Positions 1-11,160 of a stretch of 64,000 bases of DNA are shown in pieces. How positions within the stretch are numbered: the first letter of the stretch is position 1; each line of letters opens with the position of its first letter. The notes under the pieces are model-generated. The model made no database searches. It saw only the letters and a program-made list of their open reading frames with translations, and was not told the origin of the DNA. The position numbers and the translations under genes were made by a program. Origin of the DNA: Colletes latitarsis (taxonomy: Eukaryota > Arthropoda > Insecta > Hymenoptera > Colletidae); NCBI RefSeq assembly GCF_051014445.1, contig NW_027488367.1:25467501-25531500 (forward strand), written 5' to 3'.

Positions 1-647
1 GCTCATACTTCATGCCTAGATCCTGGGCTGTTTCTGGATTGTATCACGTAGTAATGTGGTACCACGCTGAAACAGTTAATTAAACCTGATTTCGATCAAT
101 ATTTTAGAGGATAACGCAAGTTAGGTCTAGGTTAGGGCTGGGATTTGCTGTCATCAGGCTCATTCTTTCGCATATTTCTCATACTTGATGGCTAGATCCT
201 GGGCTTTTTCTAGATTGCATCACGTCGTAATGTGGGACCACAGAGAAACAGTCAATTAAATCTGGTTTCGCTCAATATTTTAGATGATAACGCATGTTAG
301 GTCTAGGCCAGGCCTGGGATTTTCACTCATCAGACTCATACTTTCGCATTCCTCACATACTTGTTGAACGGATCTTGGGTTTTTTCTGGTTTGGATCACG
401 TAGTAATGTGGTACCACACTGAAACATTCAATTAAACCTGGTCTTGATAAATATTTTAGAGGATAACGCATGGTAGGTCTGGGTTATGTCTAGGATTTGC
501 CCTCATCAGGCTCATACTTTCGCATATTTCTCATACTTGTTGAACGGATCCTGGGTTTTTTCTGGTTTGGATCACGTAGTAATGTGGGACCACACTGAAA
601 CAGTCAATTAAACCTGGTTTCGATCAATATTTTAGAGGATAACGCAA

Positions 648-823
648 GTTAGGTCTAGGTTAGGCCTGGGATTTGCCCTCATCAGGGTCATACTTTCGCA
701 GTTTTAACATACATGTTGACCTGATCGAGGGTTTTTTCTGCTCTGGATCACGTAGTAAAGTGGTACCACACTGAAACATTCAATTAAACCAGGTCTTGAT
801 AAATATTTTAGAGGATAACGCAT
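648..823 (+). repeat. 176-bp monomer, subfamily 3
   Basis: This subfamily carries CAGTTTTAACATACATGTTG then ACCTGATCGAGGG in the variable middle, with TCTGCTCTGGATC or TCTGCTTTGGATC after the T-tract and GTAAAGTGGTACCACAC at the dyad. It recurs near 7,160, 7,680, 28,140, 32,880, 34,090, 40,090, 42,557, 47,311, 52,067, 60,165 and 62,630, normally once per long unit. It therefore works as a landmark for aligning the higher-order repeats. Confidence 0.88.
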
Positions 824-845
824 GTTAGGTCTAGGTTAGGTCTGG
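824..845 (+). repeat. Internal 11-bp tandem pair at the monomer start
   Basis: GTTAGGTCTAG (824-834) is followed directly by GTTAGGTCTGG (835-845), two copies of an 11-mer differing at one base. Most monomers keep this pair, with variants such as GTTAGGCCTGG, GATAGGTCTGG and GTTAGCCCTGG in the second copy. Two monomers (starting at 4,350 and 6,455) have lost exactly 11 bp here, which shows that the pair is prone to slippage. The TTAGG core resembles arthropod telomere repeats, but only two copies occur per 176 bp, so a telomeric role is not supported. Confidence 0.88.
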
Positions 846-1351
846 GATTTGCTCTCAACAGGCTCATTCTTTCGCATATTTCTCATACTTGATGGCTATA
901 TCCTGGGCTTTTTCTGGATTGCATCACGTAGTAATGAAGTACAACACTGAAACAGTCAATTAAACCTGGTTTCCATCAATATCTTAGAGGACAACGCAAG
1001 TTAGGTCTGGCATAGGTTTGGGATTCGCCCTCATCAGGCTCATACTTTCGCGTTTTTCACATATTTGTTGAACAGATCCTGGGTTTTTTCTGGTTTGTAT
1101 CACGTAGTAATGAAGTACAATACTGAAACAGTCCATTAAACCTGGTTTCGCTCAATATTTTAGAGGATAACGCATGTTAGGCCTAGGTCAGGCCTGGTTT
1201 TTTCACTCATCAGACTCATACTTTCGCATTCTTCACATACTTGTTGAACGAATCCTGAGTTTTTTCTGGTTTGGATCACGTAGTAATGTGGGTCCACACT
1301 GAAACAATCAATTAAACCTGGTCTTGATAAATATTTTAGAGGATAACGCAT

Positions 1352-1528
1352 GTTAGGTCTGGGATAGGTCTGGGATTTGCCCTCATCAGACTCATACTTT
1401 CGCACACTTCACATACTCGTTGAACAGATCCTGGGTTATTTTCTGGTTTGGATCACATAGTAATGTGGTACCACACTGAAACAGTCGATTAAACCAGGTT
1501 TCGATCAATATTTTTGAGGATAACGCAT
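1352..1528 (+). repeat. 177-bp monomer variant, subfamily 2 with TTATTTT insertion
   Basis: This monomer is 177 bp because the T-tract after ATCCTGGG reads TTATTTTCTGG instead of TTTTTTCTGG. The extra base travels with a linked set of variants: CACACTTCACATACTCGTTG upstream, ATCACATAGTAATG instead of ATCACGTAGTAATG, and AGTCGATTAAACCAGG downstream. The same haplotype recurs dozens of times, for example in the monomers beginning at 1,705, 2,058, 2,411 and near 3,481, so it is an amplified subfamily and not scattered mutation. It alternates with 176-bp monomers in block B. Confidence 0.9.
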
Positions 1529-2696
1529 GTTAGGTCTAGGTTAGGCCTGGGATTTTCACTCATCAGACTCATACTTTCGCATTCTTCACATACTTGTTGA
1601 ACGGATCCTGGGTTTTTTCTGGTTTGGATCACGTAGTAATGTGGGTCCAGACTGAAACAATCAATTAAACCTGGTCTTGATAAATATTTTAGAGGATAAC
1701 GCATGTTAGGTCTGGGATAGGTCTGGGATTTGCCCTCATCAGACTCATACTTTCGCACACTTCACATACTCGTTGAACAGATCCTGGGTTATTTTCTGGT
1801 TTGGATCACATAGTAATGTGGTACCACACTGAAACAGTCGATTAAACCAGGTTTCGATCAATATTTTTGAGGACAACGCATGTTAGGTCTAGGTTAGGCC
1901 TGGGATTTTCACTCATCAGACTCATAGTTTCGCATTCCTCACATACCTACTGAACGGATCCTGTGTTTTTTCGGGTTTGGTTCACGTAGTAATGTGGGTC
2001 CACACTGAAACAATCAATTAAACCTGGTCTTGATAAATATTTTAGAGGATAACGCATGTTAGGTCTGGGATAGGTCTGGGATTTGCCCTCATCAGACTAA
2101 TACTATCGCACACTTCACATACTCGTTGAACAGATCCTGGGTTATTTTCTGGTTTGGATCACATACTAATGTGGTACCACACTGAAACAGTCGATTAAAC
2201 CAGGTTTCGATCAATATTTTAGAGGATAACGCAAGTTAGGTCTGGGATAGGTCCGGGATTTGCCCTCATCAGGCTCATACTTTCGCGTTTTTCACATACT
2301 TGTTGAACAGATCCTGGGTTTTTTCTGGTTTGGGTCACGTAGTAGTGTGATACTACACTGAAACATTCAATTAAACCTGGTCATGATAAACATTTTAGAG
2401 GATAACGCATGTTAGGTCTGGGATAGGTCTGGGATTTGCCCTCATCAGACTCATACTTTCGCACACTTCACATACTCGTTGAACAGATCCTGGGTTATTT
2501 TCTGGTTTGGATCACATACTAATGTGGTACCACACTGAAACAGTCGATTAAACCAGGTTTCGATCAATATTTTAGAGGATAGCGCAAGTTAGGTCTGGGA
2601 TAGGTCCGGGATTTGCCCTCATCAGGCTCATACTTTCGCGTTTTTCACATACTTGTTGAACAGATCCTGGGTTTTTTCTGGTTTGGGTCACGTAGT

Positions 2697-2712
2697 AGTG
2701 TGATACTACACT
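2697..2712. other. Diverged dyad with outer arms kept
   Basis: AGTGTGATACTACACT occupies the dyad site in the GTAGTAGTGTGATACTACAC monomers. The outer arms AGTGT and ACACT still pair, while two inner pairs are lost. The same variant occurs near 2,345, 3,750, 5,331, 8,845, 29,631, 31,568, 33,681, 43,723, 48,477, 53,233, 59,035, 59,750 and 62,213. Other centre variants such as GTGGGTCCAC, GTGGGACCAC and GTGGGGCCAC change only the central pair and keep GTGG and CCAC. Confidence 0.8.
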
Positions 2713-2763
2713 GAAACATTCAATTAAACCTGGTCTTGATAAACATTTTAGAGGATAACGCAT

Positions 2764-2939
2764 GTTAGGTCTGGGTTAGGTCTAGGATTTGCCCTCATCA
2801 GGCTCATTCTTTCGCATATTTCTCATACTTGATGGCTAGATCCTGGGCTTTTTCTGGATTGTATGACGTAGTAATGTGGTACCACACTGAAACAGTCAAT
2901 TAAACCTGGTTTCCATCAATATCTTAGAGGACAACGCAA
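2764..2939 (+). repeat. Reference 176-bp monomer, subfamily 1
   Basis: One complete monomer, used here for numbering (position 1 = G of GTTAGGTCT). Two 11-mer copies occupy 1-22. The conserved core TTTCGC ends near 52. Subfamily 1 is recognised at 52-100 by TTCTCATACTTGATGGCTAG followed by ATCCTGGGC and CTGGATTG. The GGTACC dyad centre is at 115-120, ACACTGAAAC at 121-130, AATTAAACCTGG at 135-146, and an AT-rich block follows before ACGCAA at the end. Subfamily 1 monomers often carry the dyad variant GAAGTACAACACTG (for example 29,810-29,823) in place of the GGTACC form. The length is close to one nucleosome core plus linker (established general observation for satellites). My consensus has 73 G or C in 176 bases. 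Confidence 0.93.
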
Positions 2940-3224
2940 GTTAGGTCTGGCATAGGTCTGGGATTCGCCCTCATCAGGCTCATACTTTCGCGTTTTTCAC
3001 ATATTTGTTGAACAGATCCTGGGTTTTTTCTGGTTTGTATCACGTAGTAATGAAGTACAATACTGAAACAGTCAATTAAACCTGGTTTCCACCAATATCT
3101 TAGAGGACAACGCAAGTTAGATCTGGCATAGGTCTGGGATTCGCCCTCATCAGGCTCATACTTTCGCGTTTTTCACATACTTGTTGAACAGATCCTGGGT
3201 TTTTTCTGGTTTGGATCCCGTAGT

Positions 3225-3240
3225 AGTGTGGTACCACACT
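3225..3240. other. Perfect 16-bp palindrome (monomer positions 110-125)
   Basis: AGTGTGGTACCACACT equals its own reverse complement over 16 bases, with the KpnI hexamer GGTACC in the centre. It is the best form of a dyad found in the great majority of monomers. The commonest form has A instead of G at monomer position 111, leaving a 12-bp perfect palindrome TGTGGTACCACA. Other perfect 16-mers follow GTAGT near 5,860, 10,075, 10,430, 13,073 and 35,443. A dyad this short may bind a dimeric protein or extrude only a very small hairpin; neither is shown here. Confidence 0.9.
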
Positions 3241-4155
3241 GAAACAGTCCATTAAACCTGGTTTCGCTCAATATTTTAGAGGATAACGCATGTTAGGCCT
3301 AGGTCAGGCCTGGTTTTTTCACTCATCAGACTCATACTTTCGCATTCTTCACATACTTGTTGAACGAATCCTGAGTTTTTTCTGGTTTGGATCACGTAGT
3401 AATGTGGGTCCACACTGAAACAATCAATTAAACCTGGTCTTGATAAATATTTTAGAGGATAACGCATGTTAGGTCTGGGATAGGTCTGGGATTTGCCCTC
3501 ATCAGACTCATACTTTCGCACACTTCACATACTCGTTGAACAGATCCTGGGTTATTTTCTGGTTTGGATCACATAGTAATGTGGTACCACACTGAAACAG
3601 TCGATTAAACCAGGTTTCGATCAATATTTTAGAGGATAACGCAAGTTAGGTCTGGGATAGGTCCGGGATTTGCCCTCATCAGGCTCATACTTTCGCGTTT
3701 TTCACATACTTGTTGAACAGATCCTGGGTTTTTTCTGGTTTGGGTCACGTAGTAGTGTGATACTACACTGAAACATTCAATTAAACCTGGTCATGATAAA
3801 CATTTTAGAGGATAACGCATGTTAGGTCTGGGATAGGTCTGGGATTTGCCCTCATCAGACTCATACTTTCGCATTCTTCACATACTTGTTGAACGGATCC
3901 TGGGTTTTTTCTGGTTTGGATCACGTAGTAATGTGAGTCCAGACTGAAACAATTAATTAAACCTGGTCTTGATAAATATTTTAGAGGATAACGCATGTTA
4001 GGTCTGGGATAGGTCTGGGATTTGCCCTCATCAGACTCATACTTTCGCACACTTCACATACTCGTTGAACAGATCCTGGGTTATTTTCTGGTTTGGATCA
4101 CATAGTAATGTGGTACCACACTGAAACAGTCGATTAAACCAGGTTTCGATCAATA

Positions 4156-4895
4156 TTTTTGAGGACAACGCATGTTAGGTCTAGGTTAGGCCTGGGATTT
4201 TCACTCATCAGACTCATAGTTTCGCATTCCTCACATACCTACTGAACGGATCCTGGGTTTTTTCGGGTTTGGTTCACGTAGTAATGTGGGTCCACACTGA
4301 AACAATCAATTAAACCTGGTCTTGATAAATATTTTAGAGGATAACGCATGTTAGGTCTGGGATTTGCCCTCATCAGACTAATACTATCGCACACTTCACA
4401 TACTCGTTGAACAGATCCTGGGTTATTTTCTGGTTTGGATCACATACTAATGTGGTACCACACTGAAACAGTCGATTAAACCAGGTTTCGATCAATATTT
4501 TAGAGGATAACGCAAGTTAGGTCTGGGATAGGTCCGGGATTTGCCCTCATCAGGCTCATACTTTCGCGTTTTTCACATACTTGTTGAACAGATCCTGGGT
4601 TTTTTCTGGTTTGGGTCACGTAGTAGTGTGATACTACACTGAAACATTCAATTAAACCTGGTCATGATAAACATTTTAGAGGATAACGCATGTTAGGTCT
4701 GGGATAGGTCTGGGATTTGCCCTCATCAGACTCATACTTTCGCACACTTCACATACTCGTTGAACAGATCCTGGGTTATTTTCTGGTTTGGATCACATAG
4801 TAATGTGGTACCACACTGAAACAGTCGATTAAACCAGGTTTCGATCAATATTTTTGAGGACAACGCATGTTAGGTCTAGGTTAGGCCTGGGATTT
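4156..4895 (+). repeat. Block B duplicated segment, copy 1 (offset 2,105 bp)
   Basis: About 740 bp, four monomers, matching 6,261-7,000 and including the 11-bp-deleted monomer. The match stops at GGGATTTTCACTC here against GGGATTTGCTCTC in the other copy. Confidence 0.83.
4350..4515 (+). repeat. 166-bp monomer with 11-bp slippage deletion (copy 1)
   Basis: GTTAGGTCTGGGATTTGCC replaces the longer form in which GGTCTGGGATA precedes GGTCTGGGATTT, so 11 bp between direct GTCTGGGAT repeats is missing. The monomer is a TTATTTT subtype (normally 177 bp) and so measures 166 bp. A related monomer starting at 2,058 is undeleted. Confidence 0.88.
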
Positions 4896-5033
4896 TCACT
4901 CATCAGACTCATAGTTTCGCATTCCTCACATACTTACTGAACGGATCCTGGGTTTTTTCGGGTTTGGTTCACGTAGTAATGTGGGTCCACACTGAAACAA
5001 TCAATTAAACCTGGTCTTGATAAATATTTTAGA

Positions 5034-6264
5034 GGATAACGCATGTTAGGTCTGGGATAGGTCTGGGATTTGCCCTCATCAGACTCATACTATCGCACAC
5101 TTCACATACTCGTTGAACAGATCCTGGGTTATTTTCTGGTTTGGATCACATACTAATGTGGTACCACACTGAAACAGTCGATTAAACCAGGTTTCGATCA
5201 ATATTTTAGAGGATAGCGCAAGTTAGGTCTGGGATAGGTCCGGGATTTGCCCTCATCAGGCTCATACTTTCGCGTTTTTCACATACTTGTTGAACAGATC
5301 CTGGGTTTTTTCTGGTTTGGGTCACGTAGTAGTGTGATACTACACTGAAACATTCAATTAAACCTGGTCTTGATAAACATTTTAGAGGATAACGCATGTT
5401 AGGTCTGGGTTAGGTCTAGGATTTGCCCTCATCAGGCTCATTCTTTCGCATATTTCTCATACTTGATGGCTAGATCCTGGGCTTTTTCTGGATTGTATGA
5501 CGTAGTAATGTGGTACCACACTGAAACAGTCAATTAAACCTGGTTTCCATCAATATCTTAGAGGACAACGCAAGTTAGGTCTGGCATAGGTCTGGGATTC
5601 GCCCTCATCAGGCTCATACTTTCGCGTTTTTCACATATTTGTTGAACAGATCCTGGGTTTTTTCTGGTTTGTATCACGTAGTAATGAAGTACAATACTGA
5701 AACAGTCAATTAAACCTGGTTTCCACCAATATCTTAGAGGACAACGCAAGTTAGATCTGGCATAGGTCTGGGATTCGCCCTCATCAGGCTCATACTTTCG
5801 CGTTTTTCACATACTTGTTGAACAGATCCTGGGTTTTTTCTGGTTTGGATCCCGTAGTAGTGTGGTACCACACTGAAACAGTCCATTAAACCTGGTTTCG
5901 CTCAATATTTTAGAGGATAACGCATGTTAGGCCTAGGTCAGGCCTGGTTTTTTCACTCATCAGACTCATACTTTCGCATTCTTCACATACTTGTTGAACG
6001 AATCCTGAGTTTTTTCTGGTTTGGATCACGTAGTAATGTGGGTCCACACTGAAACAATCAATTAAACCTGGTCTTGATAAATATTTTAGAGGATAACGCA
6101 TGTTAGGTCTGGGATAGGTCTGGGATTTGCCCTCATCAGACTCATACTTTCGCACACTTCACATACTCGTTGAACAGATCCTGGGTTATTTTCTGGTTTG
6201 GATCACATAGTAATGTGGTACCACACTGAAACAGTCGATTAAACCAGGTTTCGATCAATATTTT
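5034..6264 (+). repeat. Block B HOR segment, copy 2 (offset 2,634 bp)
   Basis: Second copy of 2,400-3,630. Differences seen are at base level, for example CATACTATCGC near 5,088 against CATACTTTCGC in copy 1. It is followed directly by another duplicated segment (6,261-7,000), so block B is a mosaic of overlapping duplications. Confidence 0.85.
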
Positions 6265-7000
6265 TGAGGACAACGCATGTTAGGTCTAGGTTAGGCCTGG
6301 GATTTTCACTCATCAGACTCATAGTTTCGCATTCCTCACATACCTACTGAACGGATCCTGGGTTTTTTCGGGTTTGGTTCACGTAGTAATGTGGGTCCAC
6401 ACTGAAACAATCAATTAAACCTGGTCTTGATAAATATTTTAGAGGATAACGCATGTTAGGTCTGGGATTTGCCCTCATCAGACAAATACTATCGCACACT
6501 TCACATACTCGTTGAACAGATCCTGGGTTATTTTCTGGTTTGGATCACATACTAATGTGGTACCACACTGAAACAGTCGATTAAACCAGGTTTCGATCAA
6601 TATTTTAGAGGATAACGCAAGTTAGGTCTGGGATAGGTCCGGGATTTGCCCTCATCAGGCTCATACTTTCGCGTTTTTCACATACTTGTTGAACAGATCC
6701 TGGGTTTTTTCTGGTTTGGGTCACGTAGTAGTGTGATACTACACTGAAACATTCAATTAAACCTGGTCATGATAAACATTTTAGAGGATAACGCATGTTA
6801 GGTCTGGGATAGGTCTGGGATTTGCCCTCATCAGACTCATACTTTCGCACACTTCACATACTCGTTGAACAGATCCTGGGTTATTTTCTGGTTTGGATCA
6901 CATAGTAATGTGGTACCACACTGAAACAGTCGATTAAACCAGGTTTCGATCAATATTTTTGAGGACAACGCATGTTAGGTCTAGGTTAGGCCTGGGATTT
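6261..7000 (+). repeat. Block B duplicated segment, copy 2 (offset 2,105 bp)
   Basis: Second copy of 4,156-4,895. The offset is twelve monomers minus seven bases. Its right end is the B to C transition, where subfamily 1 monomers (TTGATGGCTAG) take over. Confidence 0.83.
6455..6620 (+). repeat. 166-bp monomer with 11-bp slippage deletion (copy 2)
   Basis: It has the same 11-bp deletion and flanking haplotype as the monomer at 4,350, lying 2,105 bp downstream. The shared breakpoint means that the two were duplicated after the deletion arose. It differs by at least one base nearby (CAGACAAATAC here, CAGACTAATAC at 4,374-4,384). Confidence 0.88.
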
Positions 7001-10000
7001 GCTCTCATCAGGCTCGTTCTTTCGCATATTTCTCATACTTGATGGCTAGATCCTGGGCTTTTTCTGGATAGCATCACGTAGTAATGAAGTACAACACTGA
7101 AACAGTCAATTAAACCTGGTTTCCATCAATATCTTAGAGGACAACGCAAGTTAGGTCTGGGATTGGTCTGGGATTTGCACTCATCAGGGTCATACTTTCG
7201 CAGTTTTAACATACATGTTGACCTGATCGAGGGTTTTTTCTGCTTTGGATCACGTAGTAAAGTGGTACCACACTGAAACATTCAATTAAACCCGGTCTTG
7301 ATAAATATTTTAGAGGATAACGCATGTTAGGTCTAGGTTAGGTCTGGGATTTGCTCTCATCAGGCTCATTCTTTCGCATATTTCTCATACTTGATGGCTA
7401 GATCCTAAGCTTTTTCTGGATTGCATCACGTAGTAATGAAGTACAACACTGAAACAGTCAATTAAACCTGGTTTCGATCAATATTTTAGAGAATAATTCA
7501 TGTTAGGTCTAGGTTAGGTCTCGGATTTGCTCTCATCAGGCACATTCTTTCGCATATTTCTCATACTTGATGGCTAGATCCTGGGCTGTTTCTGGATTGT
7601 ATGACGTAGTAATGTGGTACCACACTGAAACAGTCAATTAAACCTGGTTTCGATCAATATTTTAGAGGATAACGCAAGTTAGGTCTAGGTTAGGCCTGGG
7701 ATTTGCACTCATCAGGGTCATACTTTCGCAGTTTTAACATACATGTTGACCTGATCGAGGGTTTTTTCTGCTTTGGATCACGTAGTAAAGTGGTACCACA
7801 CTGAAACATTCAATTAAACCTGGTCTTGATAAATATTTTAGAGGATAACGCATGTTAGGTCTAGGTTAGGTCTGGGATTTGCTCTCATCAGGGTCATTCT
7901 TTCGCATATTTCTCATACTTGATGGCTATATCCTGGGCTTTTTCTGGACTGCATCACGTAGTAATGAAGTACAACACTGAAATAGTCAATTAAACCTGGT
8001 TTCCATCACTATCTTAGAGGACAACGCAAGTTAGGTCTGGCATAGGACTGGGATTCGCCCTCATCAGGCTCATACTTTCGCGTTTTTCACATATTTGTTT
8101 GACAGATCCTGGGTTTTTTCTGGTTTGGATCACGTAGTAATGTGGTACCACACTAAAACAGTCAATTAAACCTGGTTTCGATCAATATTTTGGAGGATAA
8201 CGCAAGTTAGGTCTGGGATAGGTCTGGGATTTGCTCTCATCAGGCTCATTCTTTCGCATATTTCTCATACTTGATGGCTAGATCCTGAGCTTTTTCTGGA
8301 TTGCATCACGTAGTAATGATGTACAACACTGAAACAGTCAATTAAACCTGGTTCCCATCAATATTTTAGAGGACAACGCAAGTTAGGTCTGGGATAGGTC
8401 TGGGATTTGCCCTCATCAGGCTCATACTGTCGCGTTTTTCACATACTTGTTGAACAGATCCTGGGTTTTTTCTGGTTCGGATCCCGTAGTAGTGTGGTAC
8501 CACACTGAAACAGTCCATTAAACCTGGTTTCGCTCAATATTTTAGAGGATAACGCATGTTAGATCTAGGTCAGGCCTGGGATTTTCACTCATCAGACTCA
8601 TACTTTCGCATTCTTCACATACTTGTTGAACGGATCCTGGGTTATTTTCTGGTTTGGATCACATAGTAATGTGGTACCACACTGAAATAGTCGATTAAAC
8701 CAGGTTTCGATCAATATTTTAGAGGATAACGCAAGTTAGGTCTGGGATAGGTCCGGGATTTGCCCTCATCAGGCTCATACTTTCGCGTTTTTCACATACT
8801 TGTTGAACAGATCCTGGGTTTTTTCTGGTTTGGGTCACGTAGTAGTGTGATACTACACTGAAACATTCAATTAAACCTGGTCTTGATAAACATTTTAGAG
8901 GATAACGCATGTTAGGTCTGGGTTAGGTCTAGGATTTGCCCTCATCAGGCTCATACTTTCGCGATTTTCACATATTTGTTGAACAGATCCTGGGTTATTT
9001 TCTGGTTTGGATCACATAGTAATGTGGTACCACACTGAAACAGACGATTAAACCAGGTTTCGATCAATATTATTGAGGATAACGCATGTTAGGTCTAGGT
9101 TAGGCCTGGGATTTTCACTCATCAGACTCATACTTTCGCACACTTCACATACTCGTTGAACAGATCCTGGGTTATTTTCTGGTTTGGATCACATAGTAAT
9201 GTGGTACCACACGGAAACAGTCGATTAAACCAGGTTTCGATCAATATTTTTGAGGATAACGCATGTTAGGTCTAGGTTAGGCCTGGGATTTGACCTCATC
9301 AGACTCATACTATCGCATTCTTCACATACTTGTTGAACAGATCCTGGGTTTTTTCTGGTTTGGATCACGTAGTAATGTGGTACCACACTAAAACAGTCAA
9401 TTAAACCTGGTTTCGATCAATATTTTGGAGGATAACGCAAGTTAGGTCTGGGATAGGTCTGGGATTTGCTCTCATCAGGCTCATTCTTTCGCATATTTCT
9501 CATACTTGATGGCTAGATCCTGGGCTTTTTCTGGATTGCATCACGTAGTAATGAAGTACAACACTGAAACAGTCAATTAAACCTGGTTTCGATCAATATT
9601 TTAGAGAATAATTCATGTTAGGTCTAGGCTAGGTCTGGGATTTGCTCTCATCAGGCACATTCTTTCGCATATTTCTCATACTTGATGGCTAGATCCTGGG
9701 CTGTTTCTGGATTGTATGACGTAGTAATGTGGTACAACACTGAAACAGTCAATTAAACCTGGTTTCCATCAATATCTTAGAGGACAACGCAAGTTAGGTC
9801 TGGCATAGGTCTGGGATTCGCCCTCATCAGGCTCATACTTTCGCGATTTTCACATATTTGTTGAACAGATCCTGGGTTTTCTCTGGTTTGTATCACGTAG
9901 TAATGAAGTACAATACTGAAACAGTCAATTAAACCTGGTTTCCACCAATATCTTAGAGGACAACGCAAGTTAGGTCTGGCATAGGTCTGGGATTCGCCCT

Positions 10001-11160
10001 CATCAGGCTCATACTTTCGCGTTTTTCACATACTTGTTGAACAGATCCTGGGTTTTTTCTGGCTTGTATCACGTAGTAGTGTGGTACCACACTGAAACAG
10101 TCCATTAAACCTGGTTTGGATCAATATTTTAGAGGATAACGCATGTTAGGTCTAGGTTAGCCCTGGGATTTTCACTCATCAGACTCATACTTTCGCATTC
10201 TTCTCATACTTGCTGAACTGATCCTGGGTTTTTTCTGGTTTGGATCACGTAGTAATGAAGTACAACACTGAAACAGTCAATTAAACCTGGTTTCCATCAA
10301 TATTTTAGAGGACAACGCAAGTTAGGTCTGGGATAGGTCTGGGATTTGCCCTCATCAGGCTCATACTGTCGCGTTTTTCACATACTTGTTGAACAGATCC
10401 TGGGTTTTTTCTGGTTTGGATCCCGTAGTAGTGTGGTACCACACTGAAACAGTCCATTAAACCTGGTTTCGCTCAATATTTTAGAGGATAACGCATGTTA
10501 GGCCTAGGTCAGGCCTGGTTTTTTCACTCATCAGACTCATACTTTCGCATTCTTCACATACTTGTTGAACGAATCCTGAGTTTTTTCTGGTTTGGATCAC
10601 GTAGTAATGTGGGTCCACACTGAAACAATCAATTAAACCTGGTCTTGATAAATATTTTAGAGGATAACGCATGTTAGGTCTGGGATAGGTCTGGGATTTG
10701 CCCTCATCAGACTCATAGTTTCGCACATTTCACATACTCGTTGAACAGATCCTGGGTTATTTTCTGGTTTGGATCACATAGTAATGTGGTACCACACTGA
10801 AACAGACGATTAAACCAGGTTTCGATCAATATTATTGAGGATAACGCATGTTAGGTCTAGGTTAGGCCTGGGATTTTCACTCATCAGACTCATACTTTCG
10901 CACACTTCACATACTCGTTGAACAGATCCTGGGTTATTTTCTGGTTTGGATCACATAGTAATGTGGTACCACACGGAAACAGTCGATTAAACCAGGTTTC
11001 GATCAATATTTTTGAGGATAACGCATGTTAGGTCTAGGTTAGGCCTGGGATTTGACCTCATCAGACTCATACTATCGCATTCTTCACATACTTGTTGAAC
11101 GGATCCTGGGATTTTTCTGGTTTGGATCACGTAGTAATGTCGTACCACACTGAAACAGTC
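7001..11160 (+). repeat. Block C: mixed subfamilies 1, 2 and 3
   Basis: Mixed monomers with many long-range copies. Positions 7,680-8,930 run parallel to 42,557-43,810 and to the equivalent part of each later 4.75-kb unit, with private changes such as GTAATGATGTACAAC near 8,311. Positions 9,000-9,338 recur at 10,762-11,100 with offset 1,762 bp (ten monomers), sharing AACAGACGATTAAACC and ATATTATTGAGG. Positions about 9,960-10,720 recur at about 30,040-30,800 with offset 20,081. No gene or unique sequence. Confidence 0.83.

Larger units (their letters stand above)
1..1175 (+). repeat. Mixed satellite monomers at the left edge
   Basis: The block begins inside a monomer and has no clear internal higher-order unit. 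Positions 1-170 match 28,521-28,690 with offset 28,520, sharing the unusual CAGTTAATTAAACCTGATTT. Positions about 280-480 resemble 28,281-28,480 through CGGATCTTGGG and CATGGTAGGTCTGGG. Positions about 600-1,100 match about 60,120-60,640, sharing the rare CTCTCAACAGGCTC. No gene. Confidence 0.85.
2400..3630 (+). repeat. Block B HOR segment, copy 1 (offset 2,634 bp)
   Basis: About 1.23 kb, seven monomers, nearly identical to 5,034-6,264. It includes the monomer with GCGCAAGTTAGG (A-to-G change in GATAGCGCAAG near 2,582), a rare marker also present in copy 2 and near 29,516. The match ends where copy 1 reads TATTTTAGAGG and copy 2 reads TATTTTTGAGG. The 2,634-bp offset is 15 monomers; copy-specific 177-bp and 166-bp monomers explain the departure from 2,640. 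Confidence 0.85.
1176..7000 (+). repeat. Block B: 176/177-bp monomers with 15-monomer HOR
   Basis: A block in which 177-bp TTATTTT monomers alternate with 176-bp monomers. Positions 1,160-1,760 recur at 28,800-29,400 with offset 27,640. The motifs CTCACATACCTACTGAACGG and TTTCGGGTTTGGTTCACG mark a monomer seen near 1,940, 4,230, 4,935, 6,340, 31,340 and 59,340. The block is organised by duplications offset by 2,634 bp and 2,105 bp, each listed separately. No gene. Confidence 0.85.

Noticed and set aside
824..845. Telomeric repeat (TTAGG type)
   Set aside because: Only two imperfect TTAGG cores occur per 176-bp monomer and they are spaced 11 bp apart. There is no continuous telomere tract.
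2764..2939. CENP-B box in the monomer
   Set aside because: TTTCGATCAATA matches the left half of the motif (TTCG, four bases, A), but the required CGGG at the right is TTTT. No monomer read has the full box.
2764..2939. tRNA-like Pol III A and B boxes (TGGCTAGATCCTGG and GGTTTCGATCA), suggesting SINE origin
   Set aside because: Each box has mismatches at key positions, the spacing of about 75 bp is too long for a tRNA-derived SINE, and there is no poly-A tail or target-site duplication.
2924..3115. Recurrent minus-strand open frames of 63 to 95 codons, starting with Met-Arg in most monomers
   Set aside because: They recur only because the monomer recurs. They run from one monomer into the next with a frame shift (176 is not divisible by 3), reuse the same DNA in two frames, and have no consistent upstream signals. 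No family resemblance was recognised.
3225..3240. Bacterial operator or terminator hairpin at the palindrome
   Set aside because: It occurs in hundreds of tandem copies with no genes nearby. The arms have no loop, and the following bases are not a T-tract.
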